Position numbers and translations under genes: made by a program. The notes under the pieces are model-generated. The model had not been told where the DNA came from. It made no database searches and saw only the letters and a program-made list of their open reading frames with translations. 64,000 bases of DNA from Psettodes erumei (lineage: Eukaryota > Chordata > Actinopteri > Pleuronectiformes > Psettodidae), in assembly GCA_016785225.1 (NCBI GenBank), contig JAFBJZ010000665.1:2604001-2668000 (forward strand). Reading direction: 5' to 3'. Below are positions 52,501 through 62,113 of this stretch, in pieces. The first letter of the stretch is position 1. Every line of letters starts with the position of its first letter.

Positions 52501-55500
52501 TTTAGGCGGTCTGTGTTAGCGAGACCGCAGAACCTGTGCGGGGAATGTGGACAAGACACAGGTCTCCATGGCGATCCCGGCGCAGCTAGTGTATTTTGTA
52601 TGTTGAGTGGTTTAGTTCATCCCAATTTAACTTTTGCGCTGCAAGTTATGATGATGAATCCTTAAAAATGTCTTTTTATAAAACGAAACAAGGATTTAAA
52701 AAAAACAACTGATGATTGTGGAAAATTACATGAAAGTGTCAATACTTCTTCATTCATTTTTTTTCTGGCATAAATTCTTGTATCTACAAGCAAGACAAAG
52801 AGAAATAATGATATAATATTAAAAATAAAGAAAAGATGGAGTGGTGTAGGTATGTCTTGCCAATGCATCAAAGATATGGCCTGCAGAAATATGCTGCATC
52901 AGAGAAAAAAACCTTTTTTTTCCTCATCCACCAAGCACTTGGCTCTACCCTCATCTCCCTTTCTTCAAGACCAGCTCCTCTTCCCTCTCCAGGTTCTTTC
53001 TTCTCTGTCTAATCCCTTTTATAGAACACGGAGAGACAGTCCGACGGGCCCGGGGTCGGGGGGAAGCGCTCCTACTTAAAGAAAGCGCCCGGGCAAATTT
53101 GGGACTGGTGGTAATTATTTGGGCCTCATTATGGGATCACGTTTCCCTCGAGTCATTCTCTGTGGTAACCGTTACTGGATATGGGGCTGACACTGTCAAT
53201 AAAGCGGAGGGGAAAGATGACACGCCTTTTGTTTTGACAGGACCGAAGCAGTAATGCGTCCTGTTCGCTTTGCATTTGCAAAGAGAGAAGGGCCGAGGGC
53301 CTCAGAGCCCACTTTTCCAGATGCTCCGACGGAGAGAAACCCCACCGCCCCGCTCCCCTGGCACCGGAGCGATCCGCACCGCTATAGCAGCCTTTCATGT
53401 AAATCTACTTAGCGGTGGGTCATGAGATAGGAGCCCGTTTGATTGAGGAGCGCGGTACGAGGGGCTGTGTATCTGTGTCATCTGTGGCACCGCGAGCTGG
53501 ACCGCAGTGTGCGCGCTGAGGCCAGCGCTGCTTGAACATCGGTCCAAGGACGGATATGATATTTGAGGACAGGCTGAGTGCCTTGGCTCAGAGCCCCCAC
53601 CCGCCCCCCCCACCCCAATCTCCAGCCAGTCACACACTCCTGTACCCTGCAGGACCACAGAGGGGGAGGTGTTTTTTTTTTTTTTTTACACCAGTAGATC
53701 AGTAGACACAGGCTCATGCTCACATACAGTATGTCCACATGCAAGCACATGCTCAAGCGCCTCTAGCAACAATACATAGCTGCGCTCTCACTCATTAACC
53801 CGCCTTCTTACACAAACTCCCACACGCTGGCAGACTTGCTACCTGATGCGTACAAAGGGTCAGCATCTCGACCCGCGCCCGCTTTCACCCCCCCCCCCCC
53901 CAAACCTGCAACAAACACATCCGCACGGGCCAAGTCTTAGCAGGGCTCCTCAGGAAGTGTTGCCCGGTAACCGTGGCAACCAGATTCTGATCTCTTTCAA
54001 CTATTACATGCGCCCCTGTTGCACCTTTTGGCAACAAAAAGTCGCCCTCGGTTGTAGAATCTTTTGCCAAGTTGAATATGAAAAAGCTTTGATTTACACC
54101 TTCAGAGAGAGCAGCGTGTGATTTTGACAAAACTTCATAAAATGAATAAAAATAAATCACCCTGGCACTGGTCTGTGAGAGAATCAAATCAGAAATACAA
54201 TATACCAGGATTGCAATACTCATTAAATGAATGAAGGAGTCTAATTATACAGAACAATTAGGTCTGTTGTGCTAATTAAAACGCTGAATGTCGCTATGAG
54301 CAATTATGTAAAAATATGTGAGCCGTTCCGCTGACTCCGGCACCTAAATGCTGTAACATGTTTGCCACCGTTTATAAAACTCAGCGCCGCAGCACATGCT
54401 GACTCTTATCTCACCCTTTTTTTTTTTGAAACCCAGAATAAAAGTGTGTGCGCGCGTGCACAAAACAGGTGGGTCTTTAATGGTGGTGTTTCAAAAGAGT
54501 GAGAGAGACAAAGAGATTTCATTAGATTTAGAGTCCAGACGCGGGAGGCTGAGTCACTCACTCGAGGAGCAGCTCAAAACCCAGGCAGCCGATAGTATGC
54601 GCATATTTGCGAGTGCGCGTGTGACTGTGTGTGTGTGTGTCTGCGGGCCTGCATGTGGCAGGGTTGATTCAATCCTTCCCCGATGTGCACTACCCTGGCA
54701 GGCTTTCCAGGCCCCCGGGGCAGAGCTCCATTAAGGGAGCCTCTTGCCCTCGTCACTCTCGGTCGTGATTTATACTGTGTGATAGAATAATCGCATAATG
54801 ATATATTTCTTTCATCTCCTACTGAACCGATCTGCTTCATTTTGATAATATTGCATATTTAGCCAGTAGCCCTTCAGAAACCTGCTGACCTGAGCGGCTG
54901 GTAATTAAGTGGTGGAGCTTGATGAGAGGTGCAAGCTCTTTTTGCTTCCCCCCTCTAACACACGCTGACATAACTGCCTGGGCCTGGTTCCCTGCTGGCA
55001 TTAGATGAACTAGAAAACTCTCTTGCTGATTATTGGCAGATGAAAAAAGAAGATCTCCAGGGCTAAGTGAAGGGAAAAAAAATATTATTGACTTCTCACC
55101 GCAGCTACTATTTATTTTCCCCTTTTTCTGTCCGTGTATTTGTTTTTGAGGCTGTTAGATTCTTGCCTCGGAATATTTTTGGGGCAGTCTTTGATTGAGC
55201 TGGAAAGGAATGCCTTTAATCGTGGCTACAAAGAAACCGAGGGACATGTCCTCGTCAGTTTTGCAACGGATCTAGACAGATGAGGAGGAGGAGGCGGAAC
55301 GGAGGAGTGAGCATTGTTAACAGTCTGTGGGGAACTGTTTGCGTGCCCTGTGGTTACTAGTCCCTGTGAAATGGAGACTCAGTGATTTGGTTTCCCAGGC
55401 CCCTTTTTCTCAGGGCCATACAAAAACCAAATGAAGACGTTTCAGTCTGTCCTGGTTGCCATTTATAGCCCAGCGGCAGCGTGCTGTTAAGTGGTAGATG

Positions 55501-58500
55501 GCACCAATGGTGGCACATGGAGAGTGTTCACAGCCATCTGATTGTAAGTGGTGTGGGCATATCTAAAATAGAAGATAATGCTTAGTCTTGTCAGCGATGC
55601 AAAACATAGACACTGTGGCTCAGGGAGCCAGAGGAAACTAAAAGCAGCCGCTCCTCCTGGGCCTGTTTGGCTCGGCTCTGGGATTATTATCTGCCTTTAT
55701 TAGGTATGATTGCACAGCCCCGTGCATCAACATGTTTAATATCAAAGCGGGATCCAAACACAGGCAGGTAAGCCTAAAGACTCAAGTAAGCATTGTAAAA
55801 CCGGATCCTTTTCACTGAATGAGGCTCTTTCCCAACATTTCCCACAAACCTATAGCAAAAAAAAGAGCAGAGGTCATGGCATCAGTGAAATAGCGTCATT
55901 AAAGGATTTTTTTTTTTTTTTAATTTTATTTCTTTTTCTTTGTTAAGGGCCAAGTTCAACCGGAGGCCTCTAATTTTGGCCTCGTAAATGCAGCCTGGTA
56001 GAGGCAGCTGGCAGAGCAGCAGGCAGCACCAGGCCAGGGGTTCCTGCTGTCCCGCTGCCCGCCCTCCCTCCTGAACCAGGGGCTGCCATTCGCAGTCAGT
56101 CGAGTCCCTTCAAGTGCTAGTTTTCCGTTTCACCTGCGGCTGCAAAGAGGTGTTTGAGATTTGTTTCCGAGACATTTTATTCCCCCAGTGCATGTGACCC
56201 GGTCAATACAGTGCTTTCCTCCCCTGAAGTACCCCCCCATCCCTATCAGAAAAACTCCTGTACACCTCCATCGACTCCACCTGTCGTGTTCCAAATGTGT
56301 TATTTCAAAGGATGTCAAAGATGATCTCTAGCAAAACTACCCCAAAGTTGTTTTTGTTAAGTCCTTTTCTTACAACTGAATTGTAAATATTGGCAGAAGC
56401 TGGACATTTCAATCACTTGTTGCGTAACTTTTAATCTTGACTCTTTTCGAGCATACTTTGAGTTGACAGTTTGGCTTCTCTGCTTTCTAACTCGCTCCCT
56501 TGCACTCTGGATCGAAGCACATGGCTTTAACAGCTGACTGAGGTTAATTGGTGGGAGGTGTGGGTCCTGTGCAGTCAATAGTTTGATGAGTAATTAAGAC
56601 GGTAAAACTACATCAGATCAATTTATTTTTTCTATTTGGATTTTTCTCTCAAAGAAGAATATGTGGATATGTTTCTTCTTATGTATGTTTTCAAATTAGC
56701 TGAGGTGCTCCTGACTCTTTCCACATGCCCCTGGCAACTGCAGAGCTGCCTCCTGTGGTACAGCTACCCCCGGGTTGGAAATAACGTGTCTGTAGCTCAT
56801 GAATACACTTTTCTTACAGTGTTTGTGCAGTAGGCGTTTGGCCAACCCGTATCCCCATGGGATTCATCATCGGTGTTGTTTTAACTTGTCACATTAAATA
56901 CTCGTGGTATGCGAATCGCCCGCGCTACACGGTCGCTCTCGACAAGGTGCTTCGCTCCTGCCGACCCCGCATCTCTCGTTTGCTTTCATCTCCTTGCCCC
57001 CCCCCCAAAAAAAAAGTCCACTTTCTCCTCTCCGCTCTCTCCCCTCTGACAGACATGCACCAGCCCTTTGCAGCACATTACGTCAATTCCCCAGGACCGG
57101 GGTGCCAGCTGTTGATGTCACCCTTGGGTCTTTTTAATTTAGGGATTTCCGCTGGGTGAGATGAGGGGGAGCCCCATGAACTCAGCCCACAGCCACATGA
57201 AGAGGCCCACCGGGGCAGAACCAGGCCAGGACGGGCCTACACAGGGCAGGGCAGGGCAGGGTGGGACCGCTGCGCTGGTGTGTGGGTGAGCGCAGAGACT
57301 GGGCGCTGCAGGGTGATCTGCGAGCTGCAGCAAGGGCCGAGCCAAGAGCGCCGTGCCGGTTGGTGCTCTCCCCGATGTCATGTGGGGAAATCAGTGATGC
57401 GCGGGGGTTGTTGTAGGAGTGGTTCGCTCCCTCCTCGACTGCCGCTCAACCCCTCGCACCCGTGACAGCTTGTCTGTGACTTGCAAACACTGCTGCTATC
57501 CCTTGAGCTCTTAAATGCAGCCTTTCAGCAGCTACGAATTTCCTCCCTTTCAGAGGGGATCAAATGTTCCTACCAAAGACTATCTCTCATTCTTTCAGTC
57601 CTCAAGGCTTTGAGTGGGAGTGAACATCGTCATCCATGTAATTGATTTTGTAGGGTGCCAAAGTTTTTCCTCTTGAACCGGGAAGGAAATGCCTTAATTT
57701 AACACATAAAAAACTTCTATCAAGTGCAACTGTTGTTCTCTAATGGCGTGAAAACCAGCTTTGGATACTCTGTCTAGACTGTCTCTTAAAAGGTCGTCTC
57801 GAACTTTTTTTTTCACCCTTGATATTGGATGAATGTATGGGATTAAACTGTATGACTTGGGGGGGCTGCTTTCCACCTCTTATTTCTCATTGGTTTGCAG
57901 CTGTAGTCTCTTTTTCTTTTTTTTAACACCTCTACACATCCCTTCATCAGAGGACAAATATCTTTATTCTCGTCTGCCATTGTTGTTCGAAAAATTCTCT
58001 TTTCTTCCTTTGAGTAGTCCAACCATAAATTAAAACCTAAAAGAGTTTAATGCCTCAGTGAAGGAAAGCCAAATTACATTCAAATATGTGAGATATTTTA
58101 GTTGATTCAAAGTTATTCCCTGTTTATTCCAAGGGTTTCATAAAGTTTTGTGAATGACAGCGCTATTTTCAAGATTACACCTCAACGATGCGTCAGTGGG
58201 ATGAGGTGAAAGGAGCTGTGTCTTTGTGTACCTTGGCATTCATGCTCCTTGCACTTCTCGCGAAGGCTGAACACCGCAGTGGGCATTGCAAAGAAACAAA
58301 AAAGAAGAAAAAAAAAAAGCGCTCCTCTTAATCTCCCAACCAGAAAAAAATGACCCCACCAGAAACATCTGTGTTGTTTTAAATTGCTGTTATTTTCCAT
58401 CAATAACCATTCGTCTCTCTCTCTCTCCGACTCTGTCTTCGCAGTACCACCCTTTGTCTCTGTGCAACACGAGCGAGGATGAACGGCAAGAGAGCGACTT

Positions 58501-58558
58501 CATCACCATTGTCAAGCTGGAGCACAGGGTGCCCCGCTGCCTGCCGCTGCTCGATAAG
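14081..58558 (+). CDS. rnf43: RNF43 transmembrane E3 ubiquitin ligase, 5' part (coding exons 1-2; gene runs off the window)
   Basis: RNF43 is a plasma-membrane RING ligase that ubiquitinates Frizzled receptors, lowering Wnt signalling. R-spondin with LGR4/5/6 clears it from the surface. Coding exons are 14081-14302 and 58445-58558, both ending in phase 0 and separated by a 44,142-bp GT-AG intron. Together they encode 112 residues: a signal peptide, then the start of the extracellular protease-associated (PA) domain. The block LWPWLLMA is identical to human RNF43. TLEGVF, AEGKLMQ, HPLSLCNTS and FITIVKLE match human TLEGVF, AEGKLMQ, HPLYLCNAS and FISIVKLE. This and the hsf5 neighbour favour RNF43 over the paralog ZNRF3. 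The transmembrane and RING exons are outside the window. Confidence 0.93.
14363..14452. repeat. (CA)44 microsatellite at the start of rnf43 intron 1
   Basis: This is an uninterrupted CA run of about 88 bases beginning 60 bp after the exon 1 splice donor. It is the longest dinucleotide repeat in the window and is expected to be highly polymorphic. Confidence 0.97.
15277..15319. repeat. (AC)21 microsatellite
   Basis: This perfect AC tract is the second long CA/AC repeat within 1 kb of rnf43 exon 1. It ends in an acag that could resemble a splice acceptor, but no coding sequence follows. Confidence 0.95.
17744..17752 (-). promoter_or_regulatory. Candidate TCF/LEF site
   Basis: CATCAAAGC here reads GCTTTGATG on the minus strand, an exact match to the TCF/LEF consensus (C/G)CTTTGAT(C/G). 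It lies in rnf43 intron 1, 3.4 kb past the first exon. Binding is not shown by sequence alone. Confidence 0.3.
19445..19453 (+). promoter_or_regulatory. Candidate TCF/LEF site
   Basis: CCTTTGATG exactly matches the (C/G)CTTTGAT(C/G) consensus. It is in rnf43 intron 1, in the CpG-rich proximal part. Confidence 0.3.
19561..19578. repeat. Poly-T tract
   Basis: Eighteen T residues lie in rnf43 intron 1. No retroelement body is recognised on either side. Confidence 0.9.
22771..22796. repeat. (AATAA)n pentanucleotide microsatellite
   Basis: Four to five AAATA units lie between tgtttgta and cgagcac. This is a simple repeat in rnf43 intron 1. Confidence 0.9.
22848..22856 (-). promoter_or_regulatory. 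Candidate TCF/LEF site
   Basis: CATCAAAGC (GCTTTGATG on the minus strand) exactly matches the consensus, in rnf43 intron 1. It lies some 50 bp after a (TAAAA)n tract. Confidence 0.3.
24868..24899. repeat. TA/TG compound microsatellite
   Basis: (TA)n passes into (TG)n. This alternating purine-pyrimidine tract is of the same general type as the one at 1506. Confidence 0.9.
25396..25415 (+). other. G-rich tract, possible G-quadruplex
   Basis: Three G runs of 5, 7 and 5 are separated by TT and T. The long middle run can supply two G-triplets, giving a possible four-run G-quadruplex on the plus strand. Confidence 0.5.
25781..25801. repeat. Poly-A tract
   Basis: Twenty-one A residues follow ctcacgcttttt. 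A retroelement tail is possible, but no element body is recognisable upstream. Confidence 0.9.
26060..26640. repeat. Degenerate fish repeat of the attaatcg/cagctactgg type
   Basis: The segment begins ggctgcagctactggccattttcatcattgattcttttgcccattgttttctta and later contains gataaatgattgattattgattg and caaatgctcaaaagg. This resembles the abundant teleost repeat whose intact copies start ggctgcaactaacgattattttcattattgattaatc. The insertion is old and interrupted by a stretch like the retroelement tail at 984. Superfamily not assigned. Confidence 0.4.
27230..27500. repeat. Probable interspersed repeat remnant with a 9-bp hairpin
   Basis: The segment contains GCTGTACAT-TTAC-ATGTACAGC (27310-27331), a perfect 9-bp stem with a 4-nt loop. 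It ends in a gcacaactggcagaaacacgagatggaacgtgagaaccgtgacagat-like sequence that I associate with a multicopy teleost element. No ORF of note. The assignment is tentative. Confidence 0.3.
31459..31467 (+). promoter_or_regulatory. Candidate TCF/LEF site
   Basis: CCTTTGATC exactly matches the consensus in rnf43 intron 1. The flanking sequence (tgtctctggcg / agagaggc) shows no recognisable repeat. Confidence 0.3.
33490..33655 (+). repeat. tRNA-related SINE-like remnant
   Basis: The words ggctgagtgg and, about 70 bp later, ggggtttgattcc resemble pol III A-box and B-box sequences in a tRNA-like order. They are followed by gtgggaagccagtgagggatctcaccc, which I associate with a fish SINE-like repeat. 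The A-to-B spacing is longer than in an intact tRNA, so this is not a tRNA gene. Confidence 0.3.
37737..37773. repeat. TG/TA/CA compound microsatellite
   Basis: tgtg, tatata and cacaca blocks run together and form a short self-complementary tract in rnf43 intron 1. Confidence 0.85.
38080..38103. repeat. (AC)12 microsatellite
   Basis: This is a perfect AC run in rnf43 intron 1, with no coding context. Confidence 0.95.
39036..39066. repeat. (GT)15 microsatellite
   Basis: This GT run ends in gagtgagtg. Simple repeat in rnf43 intron 1. Confidence 0.95.
39590..39910 (+). repeat. Copy of a common teleost interspersed repeat (plus orientation)
   Basis: In order it contains gggaaaccacaacttg, gtatggattaaac, gaggtaggatatgttac, agccaggctgttac, cagtttcctgtctttatgctaaactaagctaagctaactg, agcttcatacatagcg and cagataagtgtgcttcccagaaatg. 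This succession matches a repeat seen widely in percomorph genomes (intact motif: cagtctttatgctaagctaagctaac). It is degenerate and non-coding. A second partial copy in the opposite orientation lies at 41935-42075. Confidence 0.55.
41935..42075 (-). repeat. Second copy of the same teleost repeat (minus orientation)
   Basis: The segment contains catttcacttatatttcccag, acatgaaactggcgctagcatctggttagcttagcttag and ggggaaacggctagcctgtta. These are the reverse-complement counterparts of motifs in the copy at 39590-39910. The two copies form a long, imperfect inverted pair 2 kb apart inside rnf43 intron 1. Confidence 0.5.
43480..43605 (-). repeat. Degenerate fish repeat ending
   Basis: The sequence caattagtcaagaaaatagtcagcagatttatcaataatgaaaataatcaatagttgctgccct is the reverse-complement form of the terminal part of the abundant repeat also suspected at 26060. 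It is short and degenerate. Confidence 0.5.
44407..44431 (-). other. C-rich tract (G-rich on the minus strand)
   Basis: Runs of 11, 7 and 5 C residues are separated by single A residues. The minus strand therefore has long G runs compatible with a G-quadruplex. Similar runs at 44244-44253 make this whole kilobase rich in C tracts. Confidence 0.6.
44781..44804. repeat. (CA)12 microsatellite
   Basis: Simple CA run in rnf43 intron 1. Confidence 0.95.
46075..46210 (+). repeat. Degenerate fish repeat, internal part
   Basis: ataaaacaaaggcagcaaatcc, then tgaagctgagaaagc, then tttgcttgaaaactggctctgacag, then gttgtcaattagttttctatcg resembles the interior and end of the same widespread family suspected at 26060 and 43480. 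Its intact copies carry agcaaatcctcacatttgagaagctg and gattaattttctgt. No coding capacity. Confidence 0.45.
48345..48490 (+). repeat. tRNA-like SINE remnant
   Basis: The order gcagtggggcagcgctggcctgaagattagaaatc, then aaaaggttgccggttcaggacag, resembles a fish tRNA-related repeat. In its intact form this has a gtggggcagc..tggcctag..gttag body and a B-box-like aaggttgccggttcgaatcc. The B box is damaged (GGTTCAGGACA), so it is not a functional tRNA gene. Confidence 0.4.
49277..49306. repeat. GT microsatellite
   Basis: An interrupted (GT)n tract containing one CT unit, in rnf43 intron 1. Confidence 0.9.
49523..49558. repeat. AC microsatellite
   Basis: An (AC)n tract with one AA interruption. 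On the plus strand it yields only spurious Thr-His open frames. Confidence 0.9.
51420..51990. repeat. Degenerate copies of common teleost repeats
   Basis: The first part contains gctgcagcgactatgggatgg, aaaattttgtgcagatgt, cccctgacttttgctgcagcgccatcatcaggtc and actttggtttatgaccaaacacctg. The order matches a repeat family found throughout percomorph genomes. The second part (tatgttagcttgaggactttagcatttagctcaaag) matches the gcatgttagcatttagctcaaagc module that often follows it. It is diverged by point changes but long, so I regard it as a genuine old insertion in rnf43 intron 1. Confidence 0.55.
52000..58444. other. rnf43: rnf43 intron 1, distal part up to exon 2
   Basis: No coding exon is recognised before exon 2. 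Visible items are poly-T runs (53672-53687, 55908-55920), C runs (53888-53901, 56999-57007) and a G-quadruplex-type tract at 57244-57265. A CpG-richer patch lies around 57160-57480. The last 35 bases before 58445 form a good polypyrimidine tract (cgtctctctctctctccgactctgtcttcgcag). Confidence 0.45.
57244..57265 (+). other. Canonical G-quadruplex motif ((GGGCA)n)
   Basis: Five GGG runs are separated by loops of CA, CA, CA and T. This satisfies the G3+N1-7 quadruplex rule on the plus (sense) strand of rnf43 intron 1, 1.2 kb before coding exon 2. The pentanucleotide repeat may also vary in copy number. Confidence 0.75.
58445..58558 (+). CDS. rnf43: rnf43 coding exon 2
   Basis: This exon has 38 codons between ...gtcttcgcag and gtacgc, phase 0 at both ends. 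It encodes YHPLSLCNTSEDER, then FITIVKLEHRVPRC, then LPLLDK, which is part of the PA domain. It includes an N-x-S/T glycosylation sequon (NTS) and the conserved cysteines of this segment. It joins exon 1 in frame to give KLMQ-YHPL, as in human KLMQ-SHPL. Confidence 0.93.
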
Positions 58559-58849
58559 GTACGCACCCACGCGCACACGGGCAATGAGTGCTTCACGCAT
58601 TTCTCCTGGTTAAAGCTCTCTGAGAAACTCCCCTCTCCGTGACCCCTTCCCCCCCCTCACAGACACGGCAGCAGACAGATAAACCATCTTGCCATCTCGT
58701 CCTCTCTCCAGTGCCCCTTCCGCTCTTGGATTTCGACTTTAAAGAGGAGATGGTTTTAGAGGGAATTATTTGGCAGCAGCTTAATGTTTTGTTCAGGACA
58801 GTGATCTTTCAGAGTGAGGGCTTGGACAGGAGGGGATGGGCTTAGCTCA

Positions 58850-58985
58850 GCGCTGCTATGTAGCAAGTGGCAGTGAGCCCTGGCTTTGGATGTAAGGCTT
58901 TCAAGCCCCAGCTGTCACTGGTCCGATCCCAGCCAGCCAGCCAGCCAGAACCAGACACTTGGTGTTCTCCATTTCTGCTTCCCTC
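58850..58985 (+). repeat. tRNA-like/SINE-like remnant with CAGC tandem units
   Basis: gggcttagctcagcgctg resembles an A-box (tagctcagcggt-type), and ctggtccgatcccagcc a B-box, about 75 bp apart. They are followed by four CAGC units (58930-58946). The middle does not fold as a tRNA body, so a degraded SINE is more likely than a gene. Confidence 0.3.
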
Positions 58986-59342
58986 TAATATGAATGCAGC
59001 CAGAGCTCCATAGATTCCACCCACAATGGTTTAGATGTATGTGTAACTGCAACAGAGTTGACCTAAATCTCCCTTATGTTTAAGTATTCTACCATACACA
59101 CTGGCTGGCATGTCCTAACTTTAAAGTAGTGTGATTTAAAACTGTTGCTATTTTTTCCTTCCTTTTTCAAGTGGTGACAAATTAGCAGGCAGGAGTATAG
59201 TTAGGCGACTGCCTTTTTTTAGCTTGTGTTTTCTTTTCCCCTAATTTAAAGCCATGTTTAGGAGCTGCCCGCCGTAGAGACATTCCCACACTTCCCCGCT
59301 CCTTTCTTCCTCCTCCTGTTGCTCCTTCAGTGGGAACCAAAC

Positions 59343-59362
59343 GGGGGGTGGGGGGGAGGGGG
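59343..59362 (+). other. G-rich tract, possible G-quadruplex
   Basis: G runs of 6, 7 and 5 are separated by single T and A. The long runs can supply four G-triplets. In rnf43 intron 2. Confidence 0.6.
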
Positions 59363-59573
59363 TGTCACTCAAGGCTGACTCGAGAAAACAGTTTTGATTA
59401 AAGCTTTAATGGCAACACTGTGTTGTCCCATAAACAAAACACGGTCTCTCCCTCATGCAAAAGCACCCGCGAACAAAAGGCTGTTGCTTCCGAGTGCTTT
59501 CTCCCTCCCTGCAGATCGCCTTTGAAATCAGGAGAAGTGAAGGAGGGAGGGAAAGAGGATGGGAGGGGAGGCA

Positions 59574-59596
59574 GGGGGGGGTGGGGGTGGGGGGGT
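59574..59596 (+). other. G-rich tract, possible G-quadruplex
   Basis: G runs of 8, 5 and 7 are separated by single T residues, with further GGG/GGGG runs just upstream (59544-59569). Strong quadruplex potential on the sense strand of rnf43 intron 2. Confidence 0.65.
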
Positions 59597-61592
59597 GTCC
59601 CTCTTGTTGTTTTGGTCGTCTGGAAAGTATGTGTTGCAATAAACGCGACTCCAGCCACCTGCATCCTCGCTTCCTTCGCGAGATTCAAAGCTTTTGGTCG
59701 TGGTGGATTTATTGGGGATTCATCATGCAGCTGTTGAGGAGTTTGCTCTCGGCCTTTTGAAGAGGATGAATCAGATGGTTTGGGATGTGCGGTGCTGGGT
59801 CAGCCGTGCGCTCTGAATGGGACTTGTTTACAGTTTAGTCTGACTGTAGCCTGCCCCACTGATCTATAGATACTCCGACGGCCACAGAGGGTTCGTGTTG
59901 CACCGCATACACTCAGAATAGACTGTAAACCAAACAAAGCAAAGCTCAAAACCTTGAAGGGTAAGGTTTCATTGTTGCCCTTTGTTTTTATTTTGGTTTT
60001 CAGAGCTTCCTACCCCCGGCATTGCAGGGAGATTCCTTTGCTGATTTGCAGTGATTTAACCTCTCTAATGCTCTTTGTTTTTGCTGGATGGGTCTCACAG
60101 TGTCTCTCAACAGCTTGGAAAGTTAAAGTGAGAGCCGATGCCTTAGGATGTCTCTGCTGCAACGCTAAACGTTGCTTTGACTGTATCTTCACATTAACAA
60201 GAACACATGCACTCTCCCCAGATACCCTCAAATTGAATTTGTGCATTAAGCCTTTAACCATCGCCCCCTCCTGGTACGTTCTGCAATGCTAGCCACCTCT
60301 CACCCACTTCTTTGTATGAAAGGAGCAGTTTTCTGCAACAGAGCTTCTGCTAACTCAGGGAAGATGCATTGCATTTTAGGAGAACATTAGATATTTTTAA
60401 GGGCATAGGTTTAGCTTTAGAATGACTTGCATTCATTTATTTCTTTACTCAAAATGCCTGCAGTGTCAGCCCAACAACCTCGATCAATAAAGCAAGTAAC
60501 CTGTAAGTAACCCGCTTGTTAAAGTTACCTAAATAGTAATTAATTGTAATGGGCCAACATCAGGCTTATATCAACAGTGGACTAAGGGAAAGAAGGAATG
60601 AAACACCTGAATGTTTTTGCTTTATGGTACCTGTATCATTTCACTATTAAATGACTCTTAACTTTAAAAAGTTAAGTGAAAATATCTAAAATCGGAAGTA
60701 TCAAGATCTGCACTTACTTATTTCCTACTGATGGCTGTTTCAGATACAGCTCTCTCTATGCAAATGCCTGAATCAAAACCCTCAGTGGTTTTGCATCATT
60801 ACACAACACAACATAAGCAGAGGCCACGGGCTTTTCTCTGCCAGCATGTTGTGCTGCAGCAGAAATGAGCTGTCTGCTTTCCACTAGCCAGCCTGGCTTT
60901 ACTGTTTACACTGAAGCCCTGGAAAAGCCCTGGAAAGTCACAGAGCAACACATGACTCAACGAGAAAAGGCACCCGAGCTGTGCCAGGAGGGCTGCTCCG
61001 AACTCTGCACCAGGCTTACTCGCTTCTGAATCAATAATCTGCTGAATTTCTGAGACAACTGAGCTGACTCTCTGCCACTCACGCTGCAGCTCTGCAAAAT
61101 GCCATCAATAGGAACCCATGGGTTTGTGAAAACAACTCTTACAGTCATTGAGGTTTTGGGACCGTGTCTGAACTTGTTGACTCCTCATAGAAAGCCTCGC
61201 TTATTGATTCTGCTCCTCTCAGATAAAAAGGGTTTTGGGCCTAATTGTACAGTAATCCTGTTTTCTTTAACCGGGATCTTCATGTGTACATGCCAGTGTG
61301 TGTGCATATGCGCGTGTCATTGGATCACGTTACCTCAAATCTCCCTAATCTTTCTCTTGCTGTTAGCGAGGTGGCCACTTTGTGAGGAGGCAAGCTCGGG
61401 GTGGGGGGTCTGAAGAAAGTGTCAGCCACAGGGATCTAGACAGCAGAGGACACTGTGCGTGCCAACTATTTGTTACTGTCATTATGGTTGTCAGATTGAA
61501 TATGATACCATGGTATAATTGTTCTAAAACAAAATGAATGGCAACACTAAAGGTATTGCATTATAAGTTGCAGAAGTTAAAGCCTGAAATTT

Positions 61593-61601
61593 CCTTTGAT
61601 C
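61593..61601 (+). promoter_or_regulatory. Candidate TCF/LEF site in rnf43 intron 2
   Basis: CCTTTGATC exactly matches the consensus, 3.0 kb past coding exon 2. A fish interspersed-repeat remnant begins about 90 bp downstream, so this site could be repeat-derived. Confidence 0.25.
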
Positions 61602-61689
61602 GAGTTGAGTTACCATACCATGATCTCTTTTTTACATCAGGAGGATATGTCGAGGATAAACCGACGATGTGGCCGATGTGATCAGTGGT

Positions 61690-61830
61690 GGTGAAACACC
61701 ATACCCTCGAAACACAACTGTGTTAGCATTGTCATTGGGAGCATGTTGACGCTAGCATTTAGCTGAGTCAGCCCCACGTAGCCGAAAACGTTGGTATTTT
61801 AACAAATATAGTATAACTATGGGGCCCCGA
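61690..61830. repeat. Remnant of the gttagcattgtcattg repeat family
   Basis: gtgttagcattgtcattgggagcatgttgacgctagcatttagctgagtcagcc corresponds to a common teleost repeat module (gttagcattgtcattgtgagcatgttagcatgctgatgttagcatttagctca). It is related to the second half of the insertion at 51420-51990. Confidence 0.5.
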
Positions 61831-62088
61831 AACGGCGAGCTGCGCAAACACATCCACACGTTCATTCCCATCTCATTATAATGTAAACATGAGGAGAAAG
61901 ATAAGATAGGAAGATAAGATAAAAAGTAAAAAGCTTGTAGCATTAAGAATGTATTCGGTTATATTTTGGAGTCTTCTGATTCATAATGCCACCGAGGTTT
62001 TATTTGCTGAGGGATAGATGCTGGTATTACAACAGGAAATGTGAAAGTTTCCATCTGTGGCTGAAGAAAGACTAACTAAAGAATGACT

Positions 62089-62113
62089 TATATATATATA
62101 TATATATACACAT
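62089..62113. repeat. TA microsatellite
   Basis: A (TA)n run ends in cacatata. Simple repeat in rnf43 intron 2. Confidence 0.9.

Noticed and set aside
53846..54223. Overlapping open frames of 91-112 codons on both strands in distal intron 1
   Set aside because: No family match. The plus frame starts in a poly-C tract and the minus frame ends in it.
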